This document shows positions 10,986 to 20,860 of a stretch of 64,000 nt of DNA, in pieces. Under the pieces are notes generated by a model, which was given only the letters and a program-made list of their open reading frames with translations, was not told the DNA's origin and did no database searches. The stretch lies in the NCBI RefSeq assembly GCF_026914185.1, contig NC_070558.1:4836001-4900000 (forward strand). The letters run 5' to 3'. The position numbers and the translations under genes were made by a program. The stretch comes from Puccinia triticina (Eukaryota; Basidiomycota; Pucciniomycetes; Pucciniales; Pucciniaceae). How positions within the stretch are numbered: the first letter of the stretch is position 1; each line of letters starts with the position of its first letter.

Positions 10986-11213
10986 AGGCCCCGGTGTCTT
11001 GGTTGGAGGGGGCTCAGCAGAGGGAAAACACATATGAGAAACAGGGTCAGACCTGTTTCTGGAAATTGATTGTTTTGAACAAAAAACAAGTTCTGGTATC
11101 CCCCAAAAACAGGTGCTGTGGTACACATTTTCAAGGGGAAACTTTTTTTTGTGGGGAAAGTTGTTTTCTGGCCAAAAAACAGCTTTTTGAGCTGCTATGG
11201 TACAGGCCCCTAG

Positions 11214-11408
11214 GGTGTTCAAAGTTGACTTGCATAAGTTCATGATACCATAAAATCATAAAATTCTAAACTGAAAAAAATATGTACCACCCAAACACTC
11301 AAATTGCAGCAAAATTTTTAGAATGGTACATATCAAATCATCACTTGAAAGTTTTATGATTTTATGATTTTATGTATGGAAAATTTTATGATTTCAACTT
11401 TGAACACC
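11214..11408. mobile_element. Foldback MITE, family A
   Basis: Palindromic element whose left arm starts GGTGTTCAAAGTTGA and whose right arm ends with its complement (TCAACTTTGAACACC). Both arms carry runs of AAAATCAT and a TATGTACCA motif near the centre. It abuts the right end of the Harbinger-like element at 11209. Partial relatives lie at 252-337 and 25614-25720. Confidence 0.75.
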
Positions 11409-11631
11409 TTAAATCTGTAAAAACCGCGGGGGAGGAAGAAAAAGTACCTCCCAACTACACAATCACAAACTTAACAAATCCCCTCTGCTGTGGGGTGTGT
11501 GGTCTTGCAAAGCAAGCCTCTGACAGCCCTAGTCAGGAGGGACTTGCGCACTAGTGCCCCCTCTTGCAGAGCCAATATTCTGAGTTTACTGGGAGGGAAT
11601 TGTGTATCACCACAATTACTTGCCCTCAATA

Positions 11632-11773
11632 GAGGACTTCCTGCCAATCTGGAAACCCAGATTTTCCCAGATTTTAGGGAAATCTAGGCAGATCTAGGAT
11701 TTTGGATGATCAAGCCCAGAATTCCCCGCAAAATCTGGGAAAATCTGAGTTCCCAGATTGACAGGAAGTCCTC
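11632..11773. mobile_element. Palindromic MITE, GAGGACTTCC ends
   Basis: The two arms are nearly full inverted repeats: GAGGACTTCCTGCCAATCTG with CCCAGATTTT inward on the left, matched on the right. CAATA flanks both ends (11627-11631 and 11774-11778), a likely 5-bp target duplication. The same terminal motif bounds another MITE at 19674-19830. Positions 11409-11630 show no gene. Confidence 0.8.
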
Positions 11774-11784
11774 CAATACTCTAT

Positions 11785-12105
11785 CACCAGGGGTGATTTT
11801 GACGCACTCTCCAGAGAGTGTCATGCCGTACCCATTTTCCAGAACTGTCCTGGATGATTTTGGTGAAATTAGTGTAAGAAATATTGAACAATGCTGTAAG
11901 CCCCTCCTCTGTTGGGCTGACAAGATGTCACTAGATACCTGTCACAGCTTGTATATATTCCATTTGCCTTTCTTCCCTGGCTCAGCAGAGAACTGGCCAT
12001 CCTTCTCTCTGAGTCAGGTAAGCCTTCACCCTTTTCCTTCTTTTGTCTTTCCTCTCTCTCTCTCATCTTAGAGAGAACTGACCATCCTTCTCTCTGAGTC
12101 AGTAA
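11785..12105 (+). repeat. LTR-like segment with PPT motif
   Basis: CACCAGGGG is followed by a conserved inverted-repeat motif GCACTCTCCAGAGAGTG, also found at 28934-28968 and (minus) 53274-53309. The purine tract before a TG-led motif resembles a polypurine tract plus LTR start. Downstream are a TATATATT (about 11952) and a duplicated block of about 31 bp, GAACTGACCATCCTTC with CTCTGAGTCAG (about 11988-12018 and 12072-12102). No partner LTR or coding region was found, so this is a motif-based call. Confidence 0.35.
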
Positions 12106-12758
12106 TCAAACCACCTTTCAGGACCAACCCATGGGCCAGCTGATGTGGCATGAGCCAACCCACCCCACTTTTGATGGGTCGGGTCTTGATGTTTTGAAAC
12201 TCCAAACCAACCCTCCCCGGCCCATTTAAATTAAAAATGGGGTGGGGCAGGTCGGCAATTTTCCAACCAGACCCGGCCCATCCTCATCCCTAAAAGCCAT
12301 AGTAGAACACAGCTTTTATGGGTTGATATGATGACATGAAGCTCACCATGCTCTCTTCAGAGGGTATTCTGCCCGCTGTAAAATTTTTGGGGGCTTTAAG
12401 TTTGGGTGGCCCAGTCACTACAAGAAAAGGTTGCGCAACTGCTGTCAGTTGACATGCAAGATGCTCCAGGATAATAGGGGGTTTCAAAGTTGTCCAGATG
12501 CAACTTATGTACACTTTTGCAAGTAAGAATTCAAGTCAGATCTCAAACACTGAGTTGCAAAAGTGCATGCAAGCCACATTGTACTTGGCCCCTGAAGCCT
12601 TCTTGAATGTTTTTTTGCCAGTGGGTGTTCAAGAGAGGTCTTGAACACCAGCTTGCAAAATTCCATGCAATTTGGAACCAACCAACTTTGAATCCCCCTA
12701 ATGGCCATTCAAACTTCACCTAAGTACATAAAAATTGTAGAGACTGTAAAATGAAGAT

Positions 12759-12843
12759 GTGTCTGGTGAGAGTCAAACTCACAACCTCAGCTATGCTGAG
12801 ACACATACTAGAGTGCTGCCTTTACCAACTAGGCTACAGACGC
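12759..12843 (-). other. Class II tRNA-like sequence (pseudo-tRNA)
   Basis: Folds as a leucine/serine-type tRNA on the minus strand. The acceptor GCGTCTG/CAGACAC has one mismatch, the D-arm is GCCTAGTTGGTAAAGGC, the variable arm CTCAGC-ATA-GCTGAG is perfect, and the T-arm GTGAG-TTTGACT-CTCAC is perfect. The anticodon arm is poor (loop near TCTAGTAT), and the T-loop lacks the normal TTCRA. It is probably a captured or pseudo tRNA rather than a working gene. It lies inside the mini-CACTA element. Confidence 0.55.
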
Positions 12844-13002
12844 TTGTGGCTGCCAGCTGGGTGGTTGGTTGGTAGTGCTCATGGGTTGATCTGACAGCCC
12901 TCCATACTGTGGTGATACATCATTGTAGCAGACTAACAGACAACTCAACAAAAGTTGTTCTTTGCACAGTCACTGTGTATTGAAGTTTTGTTGAAGTAAA
13001 AG

Positions 13003-14576
13003 TAGGCATGGCAATTGGGCAGGCTCAGGCCGCCTGCGGGCAGCCCGTGTTGGGCTGCAGAATAAATGGGTGGGTCGGGCCAGGTCAATTTGTCTCAAAT
13101 TGCCACCCGCCTCAAGCCCGTTTAGCTCTTGGGAAGCCTGCGGGCCGCTGAACCCAATTAGCCTGCGTGCAGCCCACGGGCGGCCCGCGGGTTGCTGCCA
13201 AATAGCCAATAAACTCAAATATATGAGGATTAATATCAATGCCAATATACCCGGAATTGTAATGTGGCCTGTCTGGAGGCCCCCAAAGACATTGAATTCA
13301 AATTGAGGATGCCAGAGGGTGCTACAGGGTCAAAAAAACAGCCCCTCATGGCTGACCCCTGAGAGGGGGGCTGCCAAGGCCGGCTGGGGATTGGCCAAAC
13401 AGGAGCCCGGTGGGCTACCTGAACCCGCCTGGTGTCAGCCTTAGAGTCAACTCAGCTGACCTAAAGTCTGCCTTTTTCTACTTTTTACATATGAATTACT
13501 TCATATCTTTTTCATCTTAAGAGATAACCTTGTTTTGACTTCATACTCTGTTTTCTCATGCAATTCTAACCCTAGTTACAACTTATCATTTCTTTGTAAC
13601 CCTACTCTTTCCCTAAGTTCTTGTGTCAGCCTTAGAATCTGTTCCTCCAATTGGGTCCCGCGACTCAATGAATTACAATTGAGTCCCGCGACTCAATGAA
13701 TTACAATAGAGTCCCGCGACTCAATGAATTACAATTGAGTCCCCCGACTCAATGAGAGTTATGGCGCGCATGCACAGTTGTGATGTGGCAGCGCTAACAG
13801 GCAATTGAGTCCTGCGACTCAATGAGAGCTATGGCACACATGCGCAGCTGTGATGTGGCGGTGCTACCAGGTGCGCCAACCACTTGTACATGTGTAATTA
13901 TGTAAGCAAACTGTGAAAATTTTTGAAGTCAGGATCTCCCTTGCCTAGGATCACCACCAAAGAGATTACCACCCTCCCAGTATACCTACTGTCACAGGCG
14001 CCTAGGATATTGACAGTAAGTAAACTCTTTCACTGAACCTTGTTTATCTCAGAGGTACAACTCTGTGTCTGCTTGATCTGCTCTTCTTTGCTGGCCTTTG
14101 CCTTATCCTTGATCACAGGGCTGTCCCTGCTTGACCTGATTCTTTTTCTGTGGTTTTTGTAAGAAACAAACCACATAGGTTTCCCTTTAAAGAACCTTGT
14201 CTATCCAGAAGGAAGCTAAAAAATTGTGGCTGGATTAAACTTGTCTAATCCAGAGACCCTCCACGTTTCTTTGGTGAGAGGAGGCTGTAGCACTCTCTAG
14301 CACAGCTTGGCAGCACTCTTCTGAAGAGGTAGCATTGCCAGTGGACGTGCATTCCCACCAGAATAAACCTTGAATATCTGCTTATCTTGATCCTGCTAAG
14401 TTTCTCTCTCTCTTATATTTGGATTTTCTTTATCCAAAGAAATCCAAATATTCCCCCCTTCTTTCTTGTGTCCTGCTGTCACTATAGAGACTCAGGCTCA
14501 CACCTGGCTTCAATTGGTCCCAAACCCGGCTGGGTTTGGGGGGCCCACCGGCCAACCTGCCCAATTGCCATGCCTA
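13003..14576. mobile_element. Nonautonomous hAT element
   Basis: The termini TAGGCATGGCAATTGGGCAG (left) and its complement at 14557-14576 are inverted repeats of about 20 bp. A perfect 8-bp duplication AGTAAAAG flanks them (12995-13002 and 14577-14584). TAGG-TGGCAA ends with an 8-bp duplication identify the hAT superfamily. No transposase frame is present. It is nested in the CACTA element. Confidence 0.93.
13652..13830. repeat. 28-bp tandem repeat with internal palindrome
   Basis: About four adjacent copies of a 28-bp unit containing TTGAGTCCCGCGACTCAA, itself a 7-bp-arm palindrome, followed by TGAATTACAA. A fifth palindrome occurs at about 13805-13820, in a second repeat of about 75 bp. 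All lie within the hAT element. Confidence 0.85.
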
Positions 14577-14665
14577 AGTAAAAGATTCAGCTAAACACCA
14601 ACTGCTCCCTTTGAGTTTATGCATGTCAACTGATGGCATTTGTGCAACTTTTTCTTGTAGTGAGT

Positions 14666-15546
14666 GAGGATTTCTGGATAGCGGAATCAATTTTCAAACT
14701 CCCATAATTTCCCTGGTTCAAATTTTGGTACTGGGGAACCAGGCCAGACATTGAAATCCAGTCTTCCAGACATCCACAACATTTGGAGTTGATTCAATTT
14801 TTCAACTCCCATACACCAGGGGAAAATGCACATACACAAAGGTGACATTGTCAAAATGGAAAACAGCTCACATGCATGTGCATGGAGACATTGGAAAACA
14901 AAAGAAACATAAAAACAACTCACAAGCTTATATGTTTTAAGAATCCAGGTTGTCTAGCTGAAATCTGGTACCACAAACCTCCAAGCTTGACTTGACACAT
15001 ACTTCCACCCTATTTTCATCCTTCTTTGGCTCAATTATAGATGATACCTGCCTTTTTTTAGGGAAATATGAAAATTCAGGTGGGCCTTTCACATCATTCT
15101 AACCGGTGTGTATGTGTTGTTGATCTGAAAGAGGCCCAGTCTGCAATTTGTAACAAAATTTTACGCGCGCACATGAGGGAAAAATTAGCAAAGTGAAAAC
15201 AACAAACACCTTCATGAGCATGTGAATAATATGAATTGAACCCCAAGAAATCATCCCAATCAACAAACAGGTCAAATTGAGTTATGATTTAATTGTGGTC
15301 ATTGTGTCTTAGTGGTTTCAACTGTGTTTGACTTCCAGTTGAGTTCTGCATGATGATTTATGGATGAATCCATGATCAGTTTCAGAACAGTTGGTGATGA
15401 GTTCAAGCATTTGTAAGGACTTGAGATGTCCTTCACTGAGATTGTCAAAGACGTGGCACAAGGGACGAGGCGGAGAGCCTAGAGAGGTTCTAGGACCAAA
15501 CACTGGGGGATTTCATAAAAATTGCTATATATTGAGACCTGTCTGC
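14666..15546. other. No recognisable gene
   Basis: AT-rich spacer between the CACTA element and the MITE at 15554. Only short chance frames are present, and no conserved motif was recognised. Confidence 0.5.
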
Positions 15547-15553
15547 CTTCATG

Positions 15554-16016
15554 CAACAGTGGGTCAGCTACGCTAACATAGCTGTTAGCTTAGCGTAGCG
15601 CAGCGCAAATGCGCTATTTCTTAGCGTAGCGTTGGCGCAATTGCGCGCATCTGCGCTAACGCTACGCGCAAAGGATGCAAAGCTATTTTAGCTTTTAGCG
15701 TAGCGTTAGCGCAGATCCGCGCAATTGCGCTAACGCTAAGCACGCAAGGCGCGAAAGAGCGCGCGCTATGCTGCGCTAAAGCGTTTTTCGCGGCAAAAAA
15801 GTGCCTTTTTTCCGCTAAAAGCGCTTTAGCGCAACGTAGCGTAGCGCAGCGCTAACGCTAAACAAAAATTGGTATGCTGTTAGCGCCGCTGAAAATTAGC
15901 GAAGCGTAGCGGCGCTAACAGCGCGCAAACGCTACTCAAAAAAGGTTGGCGCTTTTTGCCGCTACGCTAAACTTTAGGGCTAAAATAGCGTAGTTTAGCG
16001 TAGCAGCCCACTGTTG
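15554..16016. mobile_element. hAT-like MITE built of AGCG/CGCT words
   Basis: The ends CAACAGTGGG-(3)-GCTACGCTAA and the complement of CAACAGTGGG-(2)-GCTACGCTAA form TIRs. CTTCATG (7 bp) is repeated directly outside both ends (15547-15553, 16017-16023). The whole interior is nested inverted copies of short words such as TAGCGTAGCG, GCGCTAACGC and GCGCAATTGCGC, so it should fold on itself throughout. It has no coding capacity. Its GC content contrasts sharply with its flanks. Confidence 0.85.
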
Positions 16017-16023
16017 CTTCATG

Positions 16024-17212
16024 AGTCAGATTGGGGCGGGTCAAGTTGTGTCAGTGTGTATAAGTTTGATCCTCTATGATCATGCACATGTATCACATTA
16101 TTTGGAAGGAAAAAGATAGAAAGAAACTTTTAAGATCATACATACAGCAGATTCAGAAAAGGATGGCAGTCCAAAACAATTTTGGGCCTATTTTGGAGCC
16201 TGCAGGCTGTGCATCTGAGCTGGGAAGTGCAGATGTCTGGTGAACCTGCCAAACTGAGTAAAAAGCTCAAAAAATCTAAGTATATTAAATCCACACTTTT
16301 GCGGAAATTGGGATCAAGGGTTTCCCCTATCCCTTTCTCAAAAGGCCCCAAAAGGGGTTTTCCAGTGTGGCTGTGGCCAAATTGACACTTTTTCTCCCAT
16401 TTCCCATCTTTTTCAGGCAGAAGTATGTTTGAATTTTTGCCATGAAAAATTTATTTAAAGTCCCCGAACATTAATGCCTTGGACTGGCCCCCCAATCCAT
16501 GAAGCACAGATGAAAAAGGGCTGGGTTGTCCCCCCTCGGGCCTGTTGCAAATGCAAGGGGATGGAAGGGGGCAAAAAGTTTAAAAGATGTTCAAACTGCA
16601 TAAATACTCTGGTCAACCACAACTGCGACAATGGAGGTGCTGTAATGTGATTTGGCCCAACCTGTGCAAATGCAACAGGGGGTGAAAGGTGAATTTCTTG
16701 ACCCTTGGGCCTATCGCAAATGCAATGGCGGAGGAGACAAGGACTGACCCTCCTCAACCTGTGCAAGTGCAACAGGGGAGTTGGAGCCGTGCCGCTTAAC
16801 AGTTTGTGGGGGGGGGCAACTTATATGGTTTCCGATAGCCACCATATTCCACCTCCCACCCCTCCGCACTTTGTCTTTGGACTCATTTGTCCAAACTCCC
16901 ATGTTTCACTCCCCCTTCCATCAGAAAACATTTTCATGCCTTCACTTCACTCGTTGTCATTGAGGCGCTGCCAAGCATATGAACTGTTCATCACATCCGC
17001 TTTTGGCCGGGGCACCCAGATGTAAATTTCCCTCACCTTCTCTTGTCAAGCTTCTTGATGGAGAAGGGTACTTCCCTTCAGTCACAGATTGGGATTTTTT
17101 CCGCCCGGAATGGGTTTTTCTGCCCTCTTGCCCTCTGGACCCTTCCCTTTTCTCTTCAAAACGATTTATTTCCAAAAACAGGTCCAACCCTGTGTTTCAA
17201 GGTTATTTTTGA
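16024..17212. other. Spacer with a degenerate dispersed motif
   Basis: No supportable gene. Between 16540 and 16785 a motif close to CCTGTGCAAATGCAACAGGG recurs about four times at irregular spacing (about 16545, 16658, 16708 and 16758). The remainder is unassigned. Confidence 0.45.
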
Positions 17213-17329
17213 GGTCCAGATGGCCTAGTGGTAACCATCACCCATGGAAGCTCTGTGTCTCCCCTGCAATGACATATTATAATCACTTCAAAGAGAGTGA
17301 CAAGTCGGGTGTTCAAATCCTGGTGGACC
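17213..17329 (+). other. tRNA-derived (SINE-like) sequence
   Basis: GGTCCA at the start pairs with TGGACC at the end. An A-box match TGGCCTAGTGG lies at 17220-17230 and a B-box-like GTTCAAATCC at 17311-17320. The spacing is too long for a plain tRNA, and the T-stem does not pair well. An intron-bearing tRNA, a pseudo-tRNA or a SINE head are possible; the last two are more likely. Confidence 0.4.
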
Positions 17330-18416
17330 CAACCCCTGGCCGCTACCACTTCCGCGCTTGGACAAATACACACCACCCATTCAACCTTCAACCCAATTAT
17401 TAGTTTTCCTCTTTAAATGTATAAAAAAAATTAATTTCAAAACCCGTTACCCAATTGAATCAACCTGAAAAATGGTTGCACCTCATCCACCCCACAACCC
17501 ACATCACAACTCGTTGTCCCTAGTTGTTAAGATTACCACATCCTCTACAGAACTTGGACCCTTAGAAACAAGTACTGAAAAAACAAACTACAAACATAAA
17601 TAACAAAAATGCTTGCAGGTAGATAACATCATATTCATAGTGTGCAATGCCAAAGGCTAAATTACACTAAAAAAAAGGTCATTTTCCTCCCTCATCCCGC
17701 TGTATTGGACCAATACAAAACATTGGTCCTTCTCCAATCAACCAATATGTACGTTGGATACAGCGCAGGCCGGGATGCCCCAAGCTGTGCAAGACTCTCG
17801 GTGCAAAACATTTCTTGTTCACCAACCCTGAGGCGTGGATGAGACCAGCTGTTGTTTGCTTTGGTCGCCAGAGTCTTAGCAGAGGTGATTATGCTCCTTG
17901 GTGAGCACTCAACAAGCATAATTTCACAATTTTTGTGTATCCTCACTTCAGCTAAATATTGATTCAATACCATGTAGACTAAATAAGACATCAGCTATAG
18001 CAGAGAGGCCGGAAGCTGACACCTCCAACTGCAGGTCTCCATTCCTACACACTGATACTGCTGATCCTATCGCGGCAGTCACTGTGAGCTTAACAAAGCC
18101 TCCCAGTGAGGCAGCCCAGCAGTCTGTCTCATAGAGAGGTCACACTTGGTGTGAGCCGCTTGGCGCCGCGCTCCCCTGCAGGTGAGGAGTCACCGGGGCT
18201 TGCATCATATCTGCCAAATTTCACGTCTGACCATGCTCACAACAACGGTGGGCCAATACACTAACATTATTTGTTAGTGTAGTGTATTCTAGCCAAAACC
18301 AGCTAACAATAAGTGGCTCATTGCTGCTCACGACCACAAGGTGGATGTCCAGGCCAGCTACTTTGCCTCTCTGAGTATAATACTAAAGGAGAAATTTTAT
18401 TTAATCACCTATTGAG
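17330..18416. other. No recognisable gene
   Basis: Spacer. It contains a GTATTGGACCAATAC palindrome near 17700 that resembles the 10.4-11 kb array, and a CACTAACA/TGTTAGTG inverted repeat near 18258-18282. No coding region is supported. Confidence 0.45.
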
Positions 18417-18850
18417 TTGGGAAAGCTGAAGACTCCAAGGTCCTCATCGCCAATGCGCTCCATCATCAAGGCAATTTGTTTAGCAGCTTTGTTGCTCTTC
18501 TTGCTATTGGCAGTTTCAGTAAATACATTCAAAACACAAATAAAAGATTCTAGATCCGATTGGGGGGTTTATTGTATGTTCAATGATTGTGCGAAGCGGG
18601 CTAGCGATTGGAAAGAGTTCAATAGAAAGGCTACTTGAAAAGCGGACAGATGTATATCTGAACCTAGATGTGGAAAATTTTCTGCTCACTAACCTAGAGA
18701 AGCTCCAGCAAAAGAAATTCACCCTGACTGTCCAGCAGGTCGAGCACCTCAAGATTGGGCCCAAGGCTCCCATCTTCCTCGAGCTTGGCTTGGCCCCGCC
18801 TAAAAACTCCCAACAGTCTCCTACTCCTCCATTTTACCGACCGGGTTGTT
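18417..18850 (+). other. Unrecognised short reading frames, possibly a gene relic
   Basis: Two overlapping frames have protein-like composition. A 73-residue frame from 18417 has a hydrophobic stretch (AICLAALLLFLLLAVSV). A second, from about 18583, carries NLDVENFLLTNLEKLQQKKF. I do not recognise either one, and no convincing splice junction links them. It may be a relic of a mobile or host gene. Confidence 0.25.
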
Positions 18851-19049
18851 TTCCAGCATATGCTCTCTGTTCTCATCCTCAAGGAAATCAAAAATGTCAA
18901 AGATTTACACATTCAATTCAAAATCATCTAGGACTTACCCTACCTTCTCATACCCCATCACAAGCAATTCTCCAGATATCTTCAACATGGTTATTGTGCA
19001 CTCTTTTTCATTCTTCCCAGACTTACGTCCAATCAACATCCGCGCTGAC

Positions 19050-19330
19050 CCCATATCCTTGTTGTAACCCCAGACTGGCCTTGTTGTAACCCCAGACTGG
19101 GTTACCGTTAGGGCTCTCCTAGACCCCCTTCAATCTACATGTATATAAACTTGTCCCTCAGTTTCTCTACATGTAATGTGATTGTGCGCATCCTCTTGCC
19201 CGTTTCTCATCAATCCTCGGCCTAAGAATTGGGATCCCGTCGGACAGACAGGTGCACCTGGTATCCGCCCGCTGAGGGCGTGTCTTCCTCAGCTATTTAT
19301 ATCATCTCACCGGCAAAGAGTAAGTAGGGA
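19050..19330. repeat. Possible LTR or promoter-like repeat
   Basis: A 20-bp unit TTGTTGTAACCCCAGACTGG is tandemly duplicated (about 19058-19100). ATGTATATAAACTTG (about 19138), a TATA-like box, follows, with a pyrimidine-rich stretch after it. The TGTTGTAAC start and TATA box suggest an LTR, but no matching end or partner was found. Positions 19331-19670 hold nothing I can name. Confidence 0.3.
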
Positions 19331-19673
19331 TTGACCCGTTCGGCGGGGCAAGTGAGTTGTGTCTGTTCCAATTTGTCCCAGAGGTTTTCTATAACGTACT
19401 CGGCTGCACAAGCCCTACTTGTTCAAGGGACCAAGCTGGGTCTAACCTTCAAACCTGTCAATCCAGCTTAATCCCTTGCACCCAACCAGTATTAACCTGC
19501 AGTCATTTGCAACAGATTTTTGGACAGGCATTGGACCTGCGCTGTCTGGTTCCCCAGCGGAAATTTGTCCCGGGAATGTGTTTCAACTTTCATTCCGGCG
19601 GTCACTCATGCCTCTCATGTTTGATTTTTGATTGCTTCCTTGGTTACATATGAAAATTAAATTAACACAAGTG

Positions 19674-19830
19674 GAGGACTTTCCGTCGTCTAAAACGTCT
19701 AATCTAGAAGGACAGGTTAAACTTTACTGGCTGGTGAAAATTGATTGATATCGAGTTTTCACCAGCAAACAAGGTTTAGCGGATTAGCGGCCTCCTCTAA
19801 ATCAAGCCTTTTAGGCGACGGGAAGTCCTC
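19674..19830. mobile_element. Palindromic MITE, GAGGACTTyCC ends
   Basis: The arms GAGGACTTTCCGTCGTCTAA and the complement of GAGGACTTCCCGTCGCCTAA define the ends. The centre is a perfect 11-bp stem, GCTGGTGAAAA/TTTTCACCAGC, around a 15-nt loop (19741-19755). It shares its terminal motif with the MITE at 11632-11773 but has a different interior. AGTG occurs on both sides, a weak target-duplication signal. Confidence 0.8.
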
Positions 19831-20860
19831 CAGTGCCGGCATCGGCCGCCCCCTTGCGGCGCAGGCGGCTTCTCCATCAGCGCGGGGTCCCCCGGACGCC
19901 AATGAGGCTAACTTAACCAAGTCCCTCTATTGGAGGGGGGACGCCGTCCCGCAGGGACCCTAATGAGGTCTAGGAGCTCGTCCTGCGGAGCGATTCAAAC
20001 TTGCTTCTTGAATTTACCAACGGAGATTGCAAACCCAGGACCGATTCCCAAGCGGCGCACTCTTTGCTAATCTGACGAGTGAGAGTGGACGTGACTCTTC
20101 GTGCATGAGCCCAAGGTATGGGCCACATGGGTGCCACCTGCTGCAGTCCGAAAACCGCCGGGGAACGGTCCATCTTACATTTGTACGAATCTTCCTTTGA
20201 GATCCCCCAGGGACTAAATACATAAGCGTCGCCCTCTTCGCTGTGGGCTGTGGAACCTCTACGTCGCCCCGGGCAGTGGCAAGCACTGGGTGTTGCGGTC
20301 ATTGTAATATTTATGCCGACCGGTTGTATTTATGTACGCAATGTCAAATCCGTGGTGGCGATGGTTCTTTGCTGCGCTAAACGGTGCTATTTAGATCGGT
20401 AAACGTCCTTTTCATTCCCAGATCTGCGGGGTGAACATTTCTACAAGGTCCTTTCGATTGTTCTAGGAATCTAGCTTGTCCTCCACTCCAGCCATGCCGA
20501 TGCGTTGTACACACACAGTATTCCTAGTACTTTATAGAGCTCCATCCAAACCCCCCTTATTTCGAGTGTGTTACCGCTGCCCACGGAATTACTGACTCCA
20601 GATTAGTGCCAGCGCAACCCAACATGAGTTTCTCCATCGTCGTTATTCTCCGTGTATGTATGTGACTCCAGGCAAACTTTTTATGCTTGAAACTTGAAAG
20701 TAGAAGTAAGTTTATCGGCATCAGTATGACACCCAGACATTAGCCAAACATTAGCAAATAATTCAGGTGCGGATGTCACACCATCACTTTCGCCAGCTAT
20801 AAATCAATCGAATTTTGGACATTATTGCGTCTCAACAACCGTTACATACCCTAGTGCATC
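19831..20860. other. Spacer upstream of transporter-like gene
   Basis: GC-richer DNA around 19830-20300 contains frames on both strands (72 aa plus; 110 aa minus, 19970-20302), none recognised. From about 20690 to 20860 the sequence is a plausible promoter for the next gene. Nothing else is supported. Confidence 0.35.

Larger units (their letters stand above)
8141..11209. mobile_element. Harbinger-like nonautonomous element (host of the mariner)
   Basis: The ends are perfect 14-bp inverted repeats, GGGCCTGTACCATA (8141-8154 and 11196-11209), with further imperfect similarity inward (a GAAAACA-CTTTC motif). Flanks are TTA on the left and CTA on the right, compatible with a TWA target duplication with one change. 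GGGCCTGT-type ends and 3-bp duplications are typical of PIF/Harbinger MITEs. Without the inserted mariner it is about 1.4 kb and has no transposase. Element identity is inferred from the ends only. Confidence 0.5.
12416..14662. mobile_element. Nonautonomous CACTA (EnSpm) element
   Basis: It begins CACTACAAGAAAAGGTTGC and ends in the complement of CACTACAAGAAAAAGTTGC, the classic CACTA terminus. The TIRs extend 42 bp (12416-12457, 14621-14662) with a few mismatches. AGT flanks both ends (12413-12415 and 14663-14665), the expected 3-bp target duplication. No transposase is present. About 1.58 kb of it is a later hAT insertion, so the original was about 0.67 kb. A tRNA-like sequence lies inside. 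Confidence 0.93.

Noticed and set aside
10574..11245. 223-aa plus-strand frame
   Set aside because: It spans the palindrome array, the junction of two mobile elements and low-complexity DNA.
13652..13830. Regular repeats resembling a CRISPR array
   Set aside because: The units are directly adjacent tandem repeats without unique spacers, and the genome is eukaryotic.
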